Assembly (NCBI GenBank): GCA_018820925.1
Contig: JAHJNJ010000007.1
Coordinates: forward strand, 1 to 60,680
Source of the DNA: Gammaproteobacteria bacterium
GTDB taxonomy: Bacteria > Pseudomonadota > Gammaproteobacteria > Burkholderiales > Gallionellaceae
Length of the DNA stretch: 60,680 nt
Reading direction: 5' to 3'
Notes under the pieces: generated by a model
What the model was told of the DNA's origin: nothing
The model's database searches: none
Seen by the model: only the letters and a program-made list of their open reading frames with translations
Made by a program: the position numbers and the translations under genes
Shown here: in pieces, positions 24,914 to 34,126 of the stretch
Numbering within the stretch: position 1 is the stretch's first letter
Layout: every line of letters begins with the position of its first letter

Positions 24914-27682
24914 TTAACCGCTGTTCCGCAGTCCGGTCGCAATGCCGTTGATGGAAAGGTGAATCGCACGTTTCACTTTTTCGTCGTTGTCGCCGGCGCG
25001 GTGCCGTTGCAACAGGGCAACCTGCAAGTGGTTGAGCGGGTCGATGTACGGCGTTCGGGTCAAAATGCTGCGCGCGAAAGACGGGGCATCCTGCAGCAAG
25101 GAAGTGTTTCCGCTGACGGCGAACAGCATGTCGATCGTGGTTTCCCATTCGCTGCCGATTGCCCCGAAGATGCGCTCGCGCAACTCAACGTCCTGCACCA
25201 GTTCGGCATAACGCGCAGCGATGCCCATGTCGGTTTTGGACAAAACCATATCCATGTTCGACATCAGCCCGCGGAAAAAAGGCCAGTTCTTGTACATCGC
25301 CTGCAATTGTTTGAGCCCTTCATCACCCTCGCGCGCTATGAATTTCTTCACCGCATAACCGTAGCCGTACCAGCCGGGCAGCATCATGCGATTCAATCCC
25401 CAGCTGAATACCCAGGGAATGGCGCGCAAGTCCTCGATACGATCCGAAGGTTTGCGCGAGGAGGGGCGGCTGCCGATGTTGAGTTCGGCAATCTCGCGGA
25501 TCGGTGTTGCGGTAAAGAAAAAATCGGTGAAACCGGGTGTCTCATACACCAGCTTGCGGTAGGCGGAGAAAGCATCGCGGCTCAAGGTCTCCATGATGCG
25601 GTGATATTCCGGCATGGTGCTGTCGGCGCCGTGGTGGTGCAACAGCGTGGCTTCCATGGTTGCGGCGAGCAGCGTTTCCAGATTGCGGCGGCCGATCTCC
25701 GGGTTGGAATATTTGCTGGCGATGACTTCGCCCTGTTCGGTGATGCGAATCTGTCCGTTCACGCTGCCCGGTGGTTGCGCCAGGATCGCATCGTAACTGG
25801 GGCCGCCGCCGCGCCCGACCGTGCCGCCGCGTCCGTGAAACAGGCGCAATTCGATGCCGTGTTTCTCAAATACTTTCACCAGCTCGAGCTCGGCCTTGTA
25901 CAACTCCCAGTTGGCGGTGAGATAGCCGCCGTCCTTGTTGCTGTCCGAGTAACCCAGCATGACTTCCTGCGTGTCGCCGCGACTGGTCAGGAGCTTGCGA
26001 TACCAGGGCAGCGCAAACAGTTCGTCCATGATGACGGCGCAACCGCGCAAGTCTTCGATGGTTTCGAACAGAGGGATGATATTGACGTGCAATGTGTCGT
26101 TGCCCTGCAACAGACCGGTCTGCTGCAGCATCAGCGCAAGTTCCAGCATGTCGCTTACGGCATCAGTTTTGGAAATGATGTGGTTGGGCAGTGCGGCATG
26201 TCCGAAGCGCCGGTGGATATCGGCCGCAGTCTGCATGATGCGCAATTCGCTTTGCGGGATGGCCGAGTAACGACCGAGGTCGGTCATCAATACTTTGCCG
26301 GTCTGCAGTGTCTGCAGCAGCACTTTGCGCTTTTCGGCCTCGTTGAGCTCGGCGTAATTCCCGATGCCGCCGCCGATCGAGTACAGCTCGCCCACCGTCT
26401 GCTCGATCACCGCGCTGTGCTGGCGCATGTCCAGCGGGGTGAGGTGGAAGCCGAATACTTCAACCGCGCGGCGCAAGTTGGCCAGCCGTCCCCGGGCCAG
26501 ATACACGGCGCCATGCTTGAACATCGAGTCGATCAGGATGTCGAGATCGGCGATAAATTCCTGCGGTGTGGCGTAGGGTTGCTCATCCGTGCCCAGCGGC
26601 GGCTGGTGCGCAATCGTGTGGCCGAACACTTTTGAAGTGGCCGACAGGCGCGAATAGATCAGGTTCATCGCGCGGCGGTAAGGTTCGTCGGCGCGCACGG
26701 GATCGGTATCCGGCGAAGCGTCGGCGAACTTGCGCAATTCGTCGCTGATGTCGGCCAGACGATCTGTCAGACTCAGGCTCCGGCTCAGCACAAAGGTGGC
26801 GGCCAGGTAATGCTCGAAGGCCAGTGCGGACTGCTGCTGCAAAGCATCCAGCATGACTTCGTGGGTGACGAACGGGTTGCCGTCGCGATCCCCGCCTATC
26901 CAGCTGCCGATGCGCAGCAGCGGCGGAATCCTGATGTTCTTGTCGAAGCGGGCTTCGAATTGCTTTTCCAGATTGGCGTATATCTTCGGAATTTCGACCA
27001 GGAAGGTGTAGCGGTAATATTCCAGTCCGTTGTTGATTTCGTCGCGTACGGTCAGTTTGGACGTGCGCAGCATGCGCGTCTGCCACAAAATCAATATGCT
27101 GCGGCGCAGCGATTCCTCATTCTCGGCCAGTTCGTCGGGCGTCATGTCCATGCGGTCGCGCTCGGCGAGGAAACCGGCGATATAGAGCTGGCAATCGAGA
27201 ATGCTCTTGCGCTGCACTTCGGTGGGATGGGCGGTCAATACGGGCGATACCAGCGCGTTGTCCAGGAACGATTGCAATTGGTCCTTGCCCGGCTTCTTTG
27301 CTTCGAGCCTGTTCAAGGCAAGCTGCAGCGAACCGTCGGTCGGCGGGAAACCGGCTTTGAGCAGGGCGCGATGGCGCCGGTTGTGATGCAGGTCCTCGGC
27401 AATGTTGGCAAGCTGCGAAAAGTAACTGAAGGCGCGCACGACGGCCAGGGACTCGGTGGACGAAAGCGCATACAGCATCCGCTCAAGCGCCGCGCCGTCG
27501 CGCTCGTCCTGCGTCTTGCGCAAGCGCACGGCAGCCTTGCGCACGCTCTCGACCAGTTGGAAATATTCCTCGCCTTCCTGTTCGCGCAACGTGTTGCCAA
27601 AAATACGTCCCAGCAGGCGCACATCCTCGCGCAGCGGCTGATCCTTGCTGGAAATATCGTCGGGTACCGAAATCAGATTCAT
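24914..27682 (-). CDS. ppc: Phosphoenolpyruvate carboxylase
   Basis: A 922-residue enzyme that carboxylates PEP to oxaloacetate. The catalytic His152 is in VLTAHPTEVQRKS, the LGYSDSNKDGGY block holds a catalytic Lys, FHGRGGTVGRGGGP is intact, and the C-terminal NGIATGLRNSG is the allosteric and active-site tail of bacterial enzymes. Length is typical. It is divergent from hemC with about 94 bases between the starts. In a chemolithoautotroph it refills the TCA cycle with four-carbon acids. Confidence 0.98.
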   Translation of the reverse strand: MNLISVPDDISSKDQPLREDVRLLGRIFGNTLREQEGEEYFQLVESVRKAAVRLRKTQDERDGAALERMLYALSSTESLAVVRAFSYFSQLANIAEDLHHNRRHRALLKAGFPPTDGSLQLALNRLEAKKPGKDQLQSFLDNALVSPVLTAHPTEVQRKSILDCQLYIAGFLAERDRMDMTPDELAENEESLRRSILILWQTRMLRTSKLTVRDEINNGLEYYRYTFLVEIPKIYANLEKQFEARFDKNIRIPPLLRIGSWIGGDRDGNPFVTHEVMLDALQQQSALAFEHYLAATFVLSRSLSLTDRLADISDELRKFADASPDTDPVRADEPYRRAMNLIYSRLSATSKVFGHTIAHQPPLGTDEQPYATPQEFIADLDILIDSMFKHGAVYLARGRLANLRRAVEVFGFHLTPLDMRQHSAVIEQTVGELYSIGGGIGNYAELNEAEKRKVLLQTLQTGKVLMTDLGRYSAIPQSELRIMQTAADIHRRFGHAALPNHIISKTDAVSDMLELALMLQQTGLLQGNDTLHVNIIPLFETIEDLRGCAVIMDELFALPWYRKLLTSRGDTQEVMLGYSDSNKDGGYLTANWELYKAELELVKVFEKHGIELRLFHGRGGTVGRGGGPSYDAILAQPPGSVNGQIRITEQGEVIASKYSNPEIGRRNLETLLAATMEATLLHHHGADSTMPEYHRIMETLSRDAFSAYRKLVYETPGFTDFFFTATPIREIAELNIGSRPSSRKPSDRIEDLRAIPWVFSWGLNRMMLPGWYGYGYAVKKFIAREGDEGLKQLQAMYKNWPFFRGLMSNMDMVLSKTDMGIAARYAELVQDVELRERIFGAIGSEWETTIDMLFAVSGNTSLLQDAPSFARSILTRTPYIDPLNHLQVALLQRHRAGDNDEKVKRAIHLSINGIATGLRNSG

Positions 27683-27776
27683 GGCGTTTCAGAGTGGGTC
27701 GTGGGCACAAAAACGCGGCGCACCTGTTAGAATGCGCGCGCATCAACCGCAAATTATTTATCGTTAGGAAATCCCG

Positions 27777-28721
27777 ATGAGTCAGGCTTCAATTACTCCA
27801 CCAGCGCGTCTGGTAATCGCCTCGCGAGAGAGCGCTTTGGCCATGTGGCAGGCAGAGCATATTCGGGATCGGCTGCAGGCATTATACCCGCAAACCTCCG
27901 TCTCGATTCTGGGCATGACCACGCAGGGCGACCAGATACTGGACGTGACCCTGTCCAAGATCGGCGGCAAGGGACTGTTCGTGAAGGAACTGGAAACGGC
28001 GCTGGAGAACGGCAGTGCCGATATTGCCGTGCATTCGCTGAAGGATGTACCGATGAATATGCCGGAAGGTTTTGTTTTGGCATGTATACCCGAGCGCGAA
28101 GATCCGTGCGACGCTTTCGTCTCCAACCAATTCGACAATCTGGCCGCATTGCCACCCGGTAGCATCGTGGGTACGTCCAGTCTGCGCCGCGAAAGCCAGA
28201 TACGCGCCCGTTTCCCGCATTTGAAAGTCGAATCCTTGCGCGGCAACGTGCAGACGCGTTTGCGCAAACTGGATGAAGGACAATATGCCGCCATCATTCT
28301 GGCCGCTGCCGGGCTGAAGAGGCTGGGGCTGAGCGAGCGAATCCGTGCGGTGATTTCCAGCGAAGACAGTCTGCCCGCCGTAGGTCAGGGGGCGTTGGGC
28401 ATCGAGACGCGCGCCGACCGTGCCGATCTGTCGGCAGTGCTGGCTCCGCTGTACCACGCCGATACCGCCGCCTGTGTGCTGGCGGAACGTGCCATGAGCC
28501 GGGCACTGGCCGGTAGCTGCCAGGTTCCCCTGGGCGGCTTCGCCGAAATGCAAAACGGCAAATTGCGCATGCGCGGTTTTGTGGCCACGCCGGATGGTTC
28601 GCGCCTGCTGCGCGCAGAGCATGTCGGAGAAATCGCACAGCCGGAAGCGCTGGGCGATCTGGTCGCACAGGATTTGCTCAAACAGGGTGCAGGTGAAATC
28701 CTCGCTGCGCTGGCTTTGTAA
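27777..28721 (+). CDS. hemC: Hydroxymethylbilane synthase (porphobilinogen deaminase)
   Basis: A 314-residue enzyme that joins four porphobilinogens into hydroxymethylbilane. The dipyrromethane cofactor Cys is in [11 protein letters not shown] near residue 248. The N-terminal substrate-binding region ([16 protein letters not shown]) and KDVP loop are intact. AGGAAA precedes the ATG. It heads the hemC-hemD-hemX-hemY cluster. The stop is followed by an unusually long palindromic repeat before hemD. Confidence 0.97.
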   Translation: MSQASITPPARLVIASRESALAMWQAEHIRDRLQALYPQTSVSILGMTTQGDQILDVTLSKIGGKGLFVKELETALENGSADIAVHSLKDVPMNMPEGFVLACIPEREDPCDAFVSNQFDNLAALPPGSIVGTSSLRRESQIRARFPHLKVESLRGNVQTRLRKLDEGQYAAIILAAAGLKRLGLSERIRAVISSEDSLPAVGQGALGIETRADRADLSAVLAPLYHADTAACVLAERAMSRALAGSCQVPLGGFAEMQNGKLRMRGFVATPDGSRLLRAEHVGEIAQPEALGDLVAQDLLKQGAGEILAALAL

Positions 28722-28725
28722 TTAC

Positions 28726-28804
28726 GTAGGGTGGGCACGTGTTGTGTGCCCACGCTGAATACATTTTGCTGCCCGCGTGGGCACACAACACGTGCCCACC
28801 CTAC
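28726..28804 (+). repeat. Long inverted repeat (type 1, copy 1) between hemC and hemD
   Basis: Two perfect 30-base arms, 28726-28755 and 28775-28804, begin GTAGGGTGGGCACGT and end in the reverse complement, with a 19-base loop. A second copy with the same outer and inner parts but different middle lies at 53587-53666. Both lie inside an operon, so each would form a large RNA hairpin. Confidence 0.9.
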
Positions 28805-28828
28805 CTTGCTTCATGGACATCCGGGCTT

Positions 28829-29599
28829 ATGACCGCTACGCTTCCTCTTGCCGGACTCAACATCGTCGTCACGCGACCGCTTGAACAAGCCGCTGATCTG
28901 GTGCGGCGCATCGAACAGCTCGGTGGCAAACCGCTGCTGTTCCCTCTGCTGGAGATCGCGGCAGTGCGCGATGAGCGCGCGTTGCACGAACAGATTTCCC
29001 GCCTGCAGCAAGCCGAATTTGCCATTTTTATCAGTCCGAATGCGGTGCGCTATGGCATGGCCGCGATACGCGCATCCGGCGTTTTACCCGCTTCGTTGAA
29101 GATCGCCTGCGTCGGGCAGGGCAGCGCGTTCGCGCTGCACACGCTTGGCATCAAGGATGTCATCGTGCCGGCCGAACGCTTCGACAGCGAGGGTCTGCTG
29201 GCGCTGCCGGAATTGCAGAACGTGGCGGGAAAGCGGGTAATGATCTTTCGCGGCGACGGCGGACGCGAGTTGCTGGGCAATACGCTCAGTGCGCGCGGCG
29301 CACAGGTGGAGTATGTTACCTGTTACTTGCGCAGCAAACCCGGACTGGATAGCGGCAGGCTGCTGGCGGCGGCGCCGGATGCAATCACGGTGACCAGCAG
29401 CGAGGCGTTGAACCACTTGCGGGCAATGCTCAACGAAGAGCAGCGCCGGGTCGTCGGCGCAATGCTATTGTTCGTGCCGCATGAACGTATCGCCGCAGCG
29501 GCAAAACAGCAGGGCTGGCAGCACGTCATCGTCACCGAATCCGGGGATGACGGAATGCTGTCGGGTTTGATAGCATGGGCCAACACCAAACGGAATTAA
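28829..29599 (+). CDS. hemD: Uroporphyrinogen-III synthase
   Basis: A 256-residue enzyme that closes and inverts ring D of hydroxymethylbilane to make uroporphyrinogen III. The opening GLNIVVTRPLEQA and later VTSSEALNHL fit the two-domain HemD fold. Sequence identity in this family is low, so the call leans on its place between hemC and hemX. The start at 28829 is chosen because the in-frame extension upstream is the palindromic repeat. Confidence 0.9.
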   Translation: MTATLPLAGLNIVVTRPLEQAADLVRRIEQLGGKPLLFPLLEIAAVRDERALHEQISRLQQAEFAIFISPNAVRYGMAAIRASGVLPASLKIACVGQGSAFALHTLGIKDVIVPAERFDSEGLLALPELQNVAGKRVMIFRGDGGRELLGNTLSARGAQVEYVTCYLRSKPGLDSGRLLAAAPDAITVTSSEALNHLRAMLNEEQRRVVGAMLLFVPHERIAAAAKQQGWQHVIVTESGDDGMLSGLIAWANTKRN

Positions 29600-29603
29600 C
29601 GCT

Positions 29604-30695
29604 ATGAGCGATCCAATACAGCAATCTTCTCCCGCCAATCAATCCAGCGCCACGCCGGAGGCCGCCCCTGCTGCCGCCGCGCGCAAACCGCACAGGAACC
29701 GCGTCGGCGAACTGCTCTCGCGTTTGACGCTGACGCATTTGACCCTGCTGGTGCTGGTCGTGGTTTTTGTGTGGCAATGGCTGGATGCCCATTCGCAGCT
29801 TAATCTGACGCAACAGCAAGTAGCGCGCCGTTTGTTTGAAGTGGAAACGGCAACCAAGACCAGCCAGTTGTTGCTGGCGCAAAATCAGGAACTGGTACGC
29901 GAACTCGGCGGAAAGCTGAGCCTGCTGGAAACGCGCTATGCGGAAACCCAGAATCAGCGCGCCGCGCTGGAATCGTTGTACCAGGAAATGTCGGGCAGCC
30001 GCGAACAGACCGCACTGGCCGAAGTCGAGCAGATGTTGCTGATCGCCGGTCAGCAATTGCAGCTTTCCGGCAATGTAAGGGCGGCATTGATCGCCATGCA
30101 GCAAGCCGAAAGCCGCCTGCAACGACCCGTGTTCGCCAAGTTGCGCCAGCGCATCGATCTGGATGCGGCCAAGCTGCGCGCGCTGCCCAGCGTCGATGTG
30201 GCCGCCATCAATCTGCGGCTGGATGGCGTGATAGCCGCAGTGGATAAGCTGGAATTGGCGCAGGACACGCGTGTTCAACCGCAGCAGGCTGCCGCTGCGG
30301 CAGCCGATCCGGCAGGGAACGCATGGAAGCGTTTCTGGCGCGAGTTGTGGCAGGAAACCAGAAACATGGTGGTTATCGAGAACACCGGACGCCAGGAAAT
30401 GCCGCTGTTGTCGCCGACGCAGGCATTTTTCCTGCGGGAAAATCTGAAGTTGCGCCTGCTTTCCGCGCGCATGGCATTGCTGACGCGCGACGAGGTGAGC
30501 TTTCGGCGTGACCTGAAGACTTCGCAGGAATGGCTCAAACGTTATTTTGACATCAGATCCGCAGCGTCGGCACAGGCGCTGGGTACCTTGCAGAAGCTTG
30601 CTGCATCCAACATCGTCATCGACTTGCCGGACATCAGCGGCAGTCTGGAAGCAGTGCGCAACTACCGTGTTTCGCACGAACGGGGTGCGCAATGA
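29604..30695 (+). CDS. hemX: HemX-family membrane protein
   Basis: A 363-residue protein with an Ala/Pro-rich cytoplasmic N-terminus, one membrane helix at about 46-62, and a long coiled-coil and helical periplasmic part (QNQELVRELGGKLSLLETRY and on). It belongs to the HemX family (often mislabelled uroporphyrin-III methyltransferase), found between hemD and hemY in proteobacteria. No SAM-binding motif is present. The role is thought to be organisational. It starts 4 bases after hemD and its stop overlaps hemY. Confidence 0.9.
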   Translation: MSDPIQQSSPANQSSATPEAAPAAAARKPHRNRVGELLSRLTLTHLTLLVLVVVFVWQWLDAHSQLNLTQQQVARRLFEVETATKTSQLLLAQNQELVRELGGKLSLLETRYAETQNQRAALESLYQEMSGSREQTALAEVEQMLLIAGQQLQLSGNVRAALIAMQQAESRLQRPVFAKLRQRIDLDAAKLRALPSVDVAAINLRLDGVIAAVDKLELAQDTRVQPQQAAAAAADPAGNAWKRFWRELWQETRNMVVIENTGRQEMPLLSPTQAFFLRENLKLRLLSARMALLTRDEVSFRRDLKTSQEWLKRYFDIRSAASAQALGTLQKLAASNIVIDLPDISGSLEAVRNYRVSHERGAQ

Positions 30696-31870
30696 AATGG
30701 CTGCTCTGGTTGCTTGGCCTGTTCGCGGCGGCGGTTGCGGTGATGCTTGCCGCGCGCAATCCGGGTTATGTGCAGTTTGTCTATCCTCCGTACCGGATGG
30801 AAGTGCCGTTGACCATGTTCGTGTTGTCGCTGTGTGCCCTGTTTGTGCTGGGATATCTGCTGGCGCGCCTGGTTTTTGTCACCCTGCAGTTGCCGCAGTA
30901 TGTGCGCACTTTCCGTGAAGAGCGTGCGGCCAGCAAAGGCCGGGCGGCAATGATGGAATCTCTCAAGGCCTATTTCGAGGGGCGCTATTCGGCGGCGGAA
31001 AAAGCGGCCGTGCGCGCCATGGAGTTGGGCGAAACATCCGGGTTGAATCCCATCGTGGCGGCGCGCGCCGCGCATGAATTGCGTCAATTCGACAGACGCG
31101 ATGCCTATCTTGCCGATGCCGAGAGCAAGACGGTGGGCGAGTCGACCATGCGCCTGATGGCGAAAACCGAGTTTCTGCTTGACCAGAAGCAGCCGCAATC
31201 GGCGCTTAATTCCTTGAAAGAGTTGAATGATTCGGGCATGCACAAGCATATCGGTGCGCTCAGTCTGGAACTGAAAGCACAGCAACAGGCCAGAAACTGG
31301 GAGGCGGTGCTGGAGGTCACGGCGCAACTGGAGAAACGCAATGCCATCGACAAAGTCGTGGCCGGGCAACTTCGCCGCAAAGCCTGGCTGGAAAAACTGC
31401 GCAGCCAAACAGCGGACATCGCCACCCTGCGTGCCTTGTGGAAATCCATTCCGGGTGAATTCAGGCGCTACAGCAAGATCGCGGCGGCGGCCGCGCAAGC
31501 CTTCGGCAAGCATGGCGATTGCCTCAGTGCGCACCAGGTGCTTGCAGACAGTCTCAACGCGCAATGGGATAGCGAACTGGTGGCGCTGTACGGCGAATGC
31601 CGCAATGAGAACAATATTCCGCAGATCGAGCAGGCCGAACGCTGGTTGAAGCAACATACCGAAGATGCCGGGCTGCTGCTGGCCCTGGGCAAACTCTGCA
31701 TGCATCAGGGACTTTGGGGCAAGGCACAAAGCTATCTGGATGCCAGCATCAGCCTGGAGCCAAGCCCCGGTGGCTACACGTCGCTGGGGAAACTGGCCGA
31801 GAATATGGGCAAGCACGAACAGGCGCTCGCTTATTTCCAGAAAGCGATGCAAGTAACAAAGCCCGAGTAA
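30692..31870 (+). CDS. hemY: HemY-family membrane TPR protein
   Basis: A 392-residue proteobacterial HemY (not the protoporphyrinogen oxidase of Gram-positives). Two membrane helices at about 3-21 and 40-64 are followed by the HemY N-terminal domain and TPR repeats up to the end. It overlaps hemX by ATGA. It is associated with late haem synthesis; its exact reaction is unknown. A 12-base-stem hairpin follows 31 bases after the stop. Confidence 0.93.
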   Translation: MKWLLWLLGLFAAAVAVMLAARNPGYVQFVYPPYRMEVPLTMFVLSLCALFVLGYLLARLVFVTLQLPQYVRTFREERAASKGRAAMMESLKAYFEGRYSAAEKAAVRAMELGETSGLNPIVAARAAHELRQFDRRDAYLADAESKTVGESTMRLMAKTEFLLDQKQPQSALNSLKELNDSGMHKHIGALSLELKAQQQARNWEAVLEVTAQLEKRNAIDKVVAGQLRRKAWLEKLRSQTADIATLRALWKSIPGEFRRYSKIAAAAAQAFGKHGDCLSAHQVLADSLNAQWDSELVALYGECRNENNIPQIEQAERWLKQHTEDAGLLLALGKLCMHQGLWGKAQSYLDASISLEPSPGGYTSLGKLAENMGKHEQALAYFQKAMQVTKPE

Positions 31871-31901
31871 TACAATCCACTTCTGTTTATCAATTTCGAG
31901 C

Positions 31902-31931
31902 AAAAGGTATAGATGCAGTTCTATATCTTTT
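31902..31931 (+). terminator. Hairpin terminator of the hem cluster
   Basis: AAAAGGTATAGA at 31902-31913 pairs with TCTATATCTTTT at 31920-31931 (one G-T pair) around a 6-base loop. The last T run lies within the stem, so it can work in both directions. Confidence 0.6.
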
Positions 31932-32061
31932 GGCATATACCCGATTCCAAACAGTGCTGCTAAAGTCCTCTCGCCTGTCGGAACTATGAATGCGATTGAT
32001 CATATTGATTCATATTCATTTCTATTGTCATGATTAACAGGGTAAACAATTGGAAAAACGG

Positions 32062-32445
32062 ATGCGTTTTGCAGTATTGAGTTTGATCGTTGCCCTGATG
32101 TCCATGGTTTCGGCATGCACTCATACCTCCCCGATTGCGGCTTCGTCCGGGTCGAAACCGACAATTATCACCGCCAAGGACGAGCCGCGCGTACCCGACG
32201 AATACCTGATAAAGTTGTCGCCCGATGCAGACAGGGACGTTATCGCCGAATATTTCGGAAAATACGGAATAAGGGATATTTTCGCGCTCGGTGGAGAAAC
32301 CTACTTGCTGGTCTTGCAGAACGATCCCGGACCGCAGACAGTGTTGTCGCTGGTGTTCGAAGACGATCGTGTCATGGCCGTTCAGCCCAATATCATTTAT
32401 TGGAATTACCGATCCGGCAGCATTGTAAAAAACAAACATAATTGA
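32062..32445 (+). CDS. Lipoprotein with protease-propeptide/inhibitor-like domain
   Basis: A 127-residue lipoprotein with lipobox-like VSAC (Cys near residue 19). The body contains DEYLIKLSPDADRDVIAEYF and a later LSLVFEDDRVMAVQPN, the pattern of subtilase propeptides (I9-like: start with Tyr-Ile/Leu-Ile-Lys, and end with Val-x-x-Val-x-Pro-Asn). No protease domain is attached, so it may act as an inhibitor or chaperone-like domain. The ATG at 32062 follows GGAAAAA. It lies directly before a secreted aspartic protease gene. Confidence 0.65.
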   Translation: MRFAVLSLIVALMSMVSACTHTSPIAASSGSKPTIITAKDEPRVPDEYLIKLSPDADRDVIAEYFGKYGIRDIFALGGETYLLVLQNDPGPQTVLSLVFEDDRVMAVQPNIIYWNYRSGSIVKNKHN

Positions 32446-32494
32446 CGCGGTTGCCCGCAATATATTGCCGCGAGCAGTCCTTCTGGAGGAGAAA

Positions 32495-33064
32495 ATGAAA
32501 AACACGCTCTTGCGGCTGACTGTCGCAATCCTCCTCGCAGCAAATACGTGCGCCTGGGCGGGCACGATCTTCAAATGCAGGAATTCGGCCGGCGTCATGA
32601 TCTATCAGGAAAAGCCGTGCGAAAAGGAAGCGCAGGCGGTTTCGTCCTGGACAGCCACTTCCGCGACAGCCGTTGAAGTTGACGCCGACGCTCCCGATTC
32701 ACAGGACATGGTTCTGGTGATCGGCCAGGGGAACGGCGGACATTACTTCATCGATGGCGCCGTAAACGACAGTTATGTGAATTTCGTCATTGATACCGGT
32801 GCGACAACAGTCTCTTTGCCGCTCGCGACAGCATCAAACGCGGGAGTGAAATGCAAAAAGGTGGCGATGATGAATACGGGAAACGGCGTCACCCAGGGCT
32901 GTTCGGCGACAATCCAGAAACTCAAGTTCGGACATTTCACGCTGCGCTACGTGGACGCGGTGGTGATGCCCAACCTGAGCCAGCCCCTGCTCGGCATGAA
33001 TGTGTTGAAACAATTCCGTGTTGAACAGGACAACGGGCAGATGCGGTTGTCGAGAAAGTATTAG
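32495..33064 (+). CDS. Exported retropepsin-like aspartic protease
   Basis: A 189-residue product. A signal peptide (cut near Ala-Trp-Ala-Gly) is followed by a DUF4124-like segment with FKCRNSAGVMIYQEKPC and a clan AA protease domain of about 110 residues. The catalytic motif is FVIDTGATTVSLP, and the second conserved block is LLGMNVLKQF. It resembles TIGR02281-type retropepsin-like proteins. Such one-domain enzymes work as dimers. CTGGAGGAGAAA precedes the ATG. The natural target is unknown. Confidence 0.85.
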   Translation: MKNTLLRLTVAILLAANTCAWAGTIFKCRNSAGVMIYQEKPCEKEAQAVSSWTATSATAVEVDADAPDSQDMVLVIGQGNGGHYFIDGAVNDSYVNFVIDTGATTVSLPLATASNAGVKCKKVAMMNTGNGVTQGCSATIQKLKFGHFTLRYVDAVVMPNLSQPLLGMNVLKQFRVEQDNGQMRLSRKY

Positions 33065-33075
33065 GATACCTTTAA

Positions 33076-34077
33076 TCAGGTTTTCGGTACGAAAGTAAAC
33101 GCGTCCGAGTAGAACGCATCGTTCGGCAATCCGCGCCGCGAAGTGAACTCGCGATGCGCGGCTTCCACCACCACCGGTGCGCCACAGGCATATACCGCAT
33201 AAGCAGACAGATCCTCGAAGTCATCCAGCACGGCCTGATGCACGAAGCCGGTACGCCCGTTCCATTGCTCGTCCGACACCACGGGGACGAATTTGACGCC
33301 CTGCGCTTCCCATTCTTTTACCTTGTCCAGCATGTAGAGATCGGATTGCAGGCGCACGCCCCAGTAAAAATGCATCTCGCGTTTCAGGCCGATATGCAGT
33401 GCATGGTCGATGATCGACTTGACGGGCGCGAAGCCCGTGCCGCTGGCGACAAAAATGATGGGTTTGGGCGAATCCTCGTGCAGGAAGAAGGTGCCGAGCG
33501 GACCTTTGATGCGCAGGATGTCGCGTTCCTTCATTCCGTTGAACACATGGGCGGTGAACGTGCCGCCCGGGATGTTGCGCACATGCAGTTCCAGCAGTTC
33601 GTCGTTGTGCTCGGCGTTGGCGAGCGAGAAGCTGCGCGGCTTACCTTCTTTTTGCAGGATGTCGATGTACTGGCCGGACAGGAATTGCAGACGTTCGTTG
33701 GCGGGAAGCTTGAGGTACAGTGCCATCACATCGTCGGTCAGCTTCACCATTTTTTCCACGCGGCAGGGTAGTGTTTTCACCGTGATCTCCTGTGAGCTCG
33801 TCACTTCATGGCTTTCGACCACCAGATCGGAAAGCGGCTTGGCACAACAGAACAGGGCCATGCCGGCAGCCTTTTCGTCCTCGCTCAGGGCGAATGCCTG
33901 GGCTTTGCCGTGATCCACCGAACCCTGCAGCACTTTGCCCTTGCATGCACCGCAGGCGCCGTCACGGCAGCTGTAGGGAAGTGTAAAACCATGCTCCAGC
34001 GCGGCCTCGAGGATGGTCTCATCCTTGGCTACGGGAAAGGTGTGTTTGCTCGGCAGAATGGTGATCTTGAAACTCAT
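33076..34077 (-). CDS. CDP-6-deoxy-delta-3,4-glucoseen reductase-like flavoprotein
   Basis: A 333-residue electron-transfer enzyme with an N-terminal plant-type 2Fe-2S domain (SCRDGACGACKGKV with a later Phe-Cys-Cys), an FAD-binding domain (RSFSLAN) and an NAD(P)-binding domain (FVASGTGFAPVKSII, YACGAP). This is the family often named after CDP-glucoseen reductase or phenol hydroxylase reductase; the specific partner is unknown. The start at 34077 gives the usual N-terminus; further upstream in-frame codons would run into the neighbouring gene. It converges on the protease gene and is divergent from the epimerase gene. Confidence 0.85.
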   Translation of the reverse strand: MSFKITILPSKHTFPVAKDETILEAALEHGFTLPYSCRDGACGACKGKVLQGSVDHGKAQAFALSEDEKAAGMALFCCAKPLSDLVVESHEVTSSQEITVKTLPCRVEKMVKLTDDVMALYLKLPANERLQFLSGQYIDILQKEGKPRSFSLANAEHNDELLELHVRNIPGGTFTAHVFNGMKERDILRIKGPLGTFFLHEDSPKPIIFVASGTGFAPVKSIIDHALHIGLKREMHFYWGVRLQSDLYMLDKVKEWEAQGVKFVPVVSDEQWNGRTGFVHQAVLDDFEDLSAYAVYACGAPVVVEAAHREFTSRRGLPNDAFYSDAFTFVPKT

Positions 34078-34126
34078 GGGGCAATCCGGTTGAATAAAGG
34101 CCGCGATTTTAACGCATAATCGCGGC

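Noticed and set aside
24854-26635. A 593-codon open frame antisense to ppc
   Set aside because: Shadow frame of a strongly conserved enzyme; no domain or signal of its own.
28739-28828. N-terminal extension of hemD upstream of 28829
   Set aside because: It would translate the palindromic repeat; the shorter start gives the normal HemD N-terminus.
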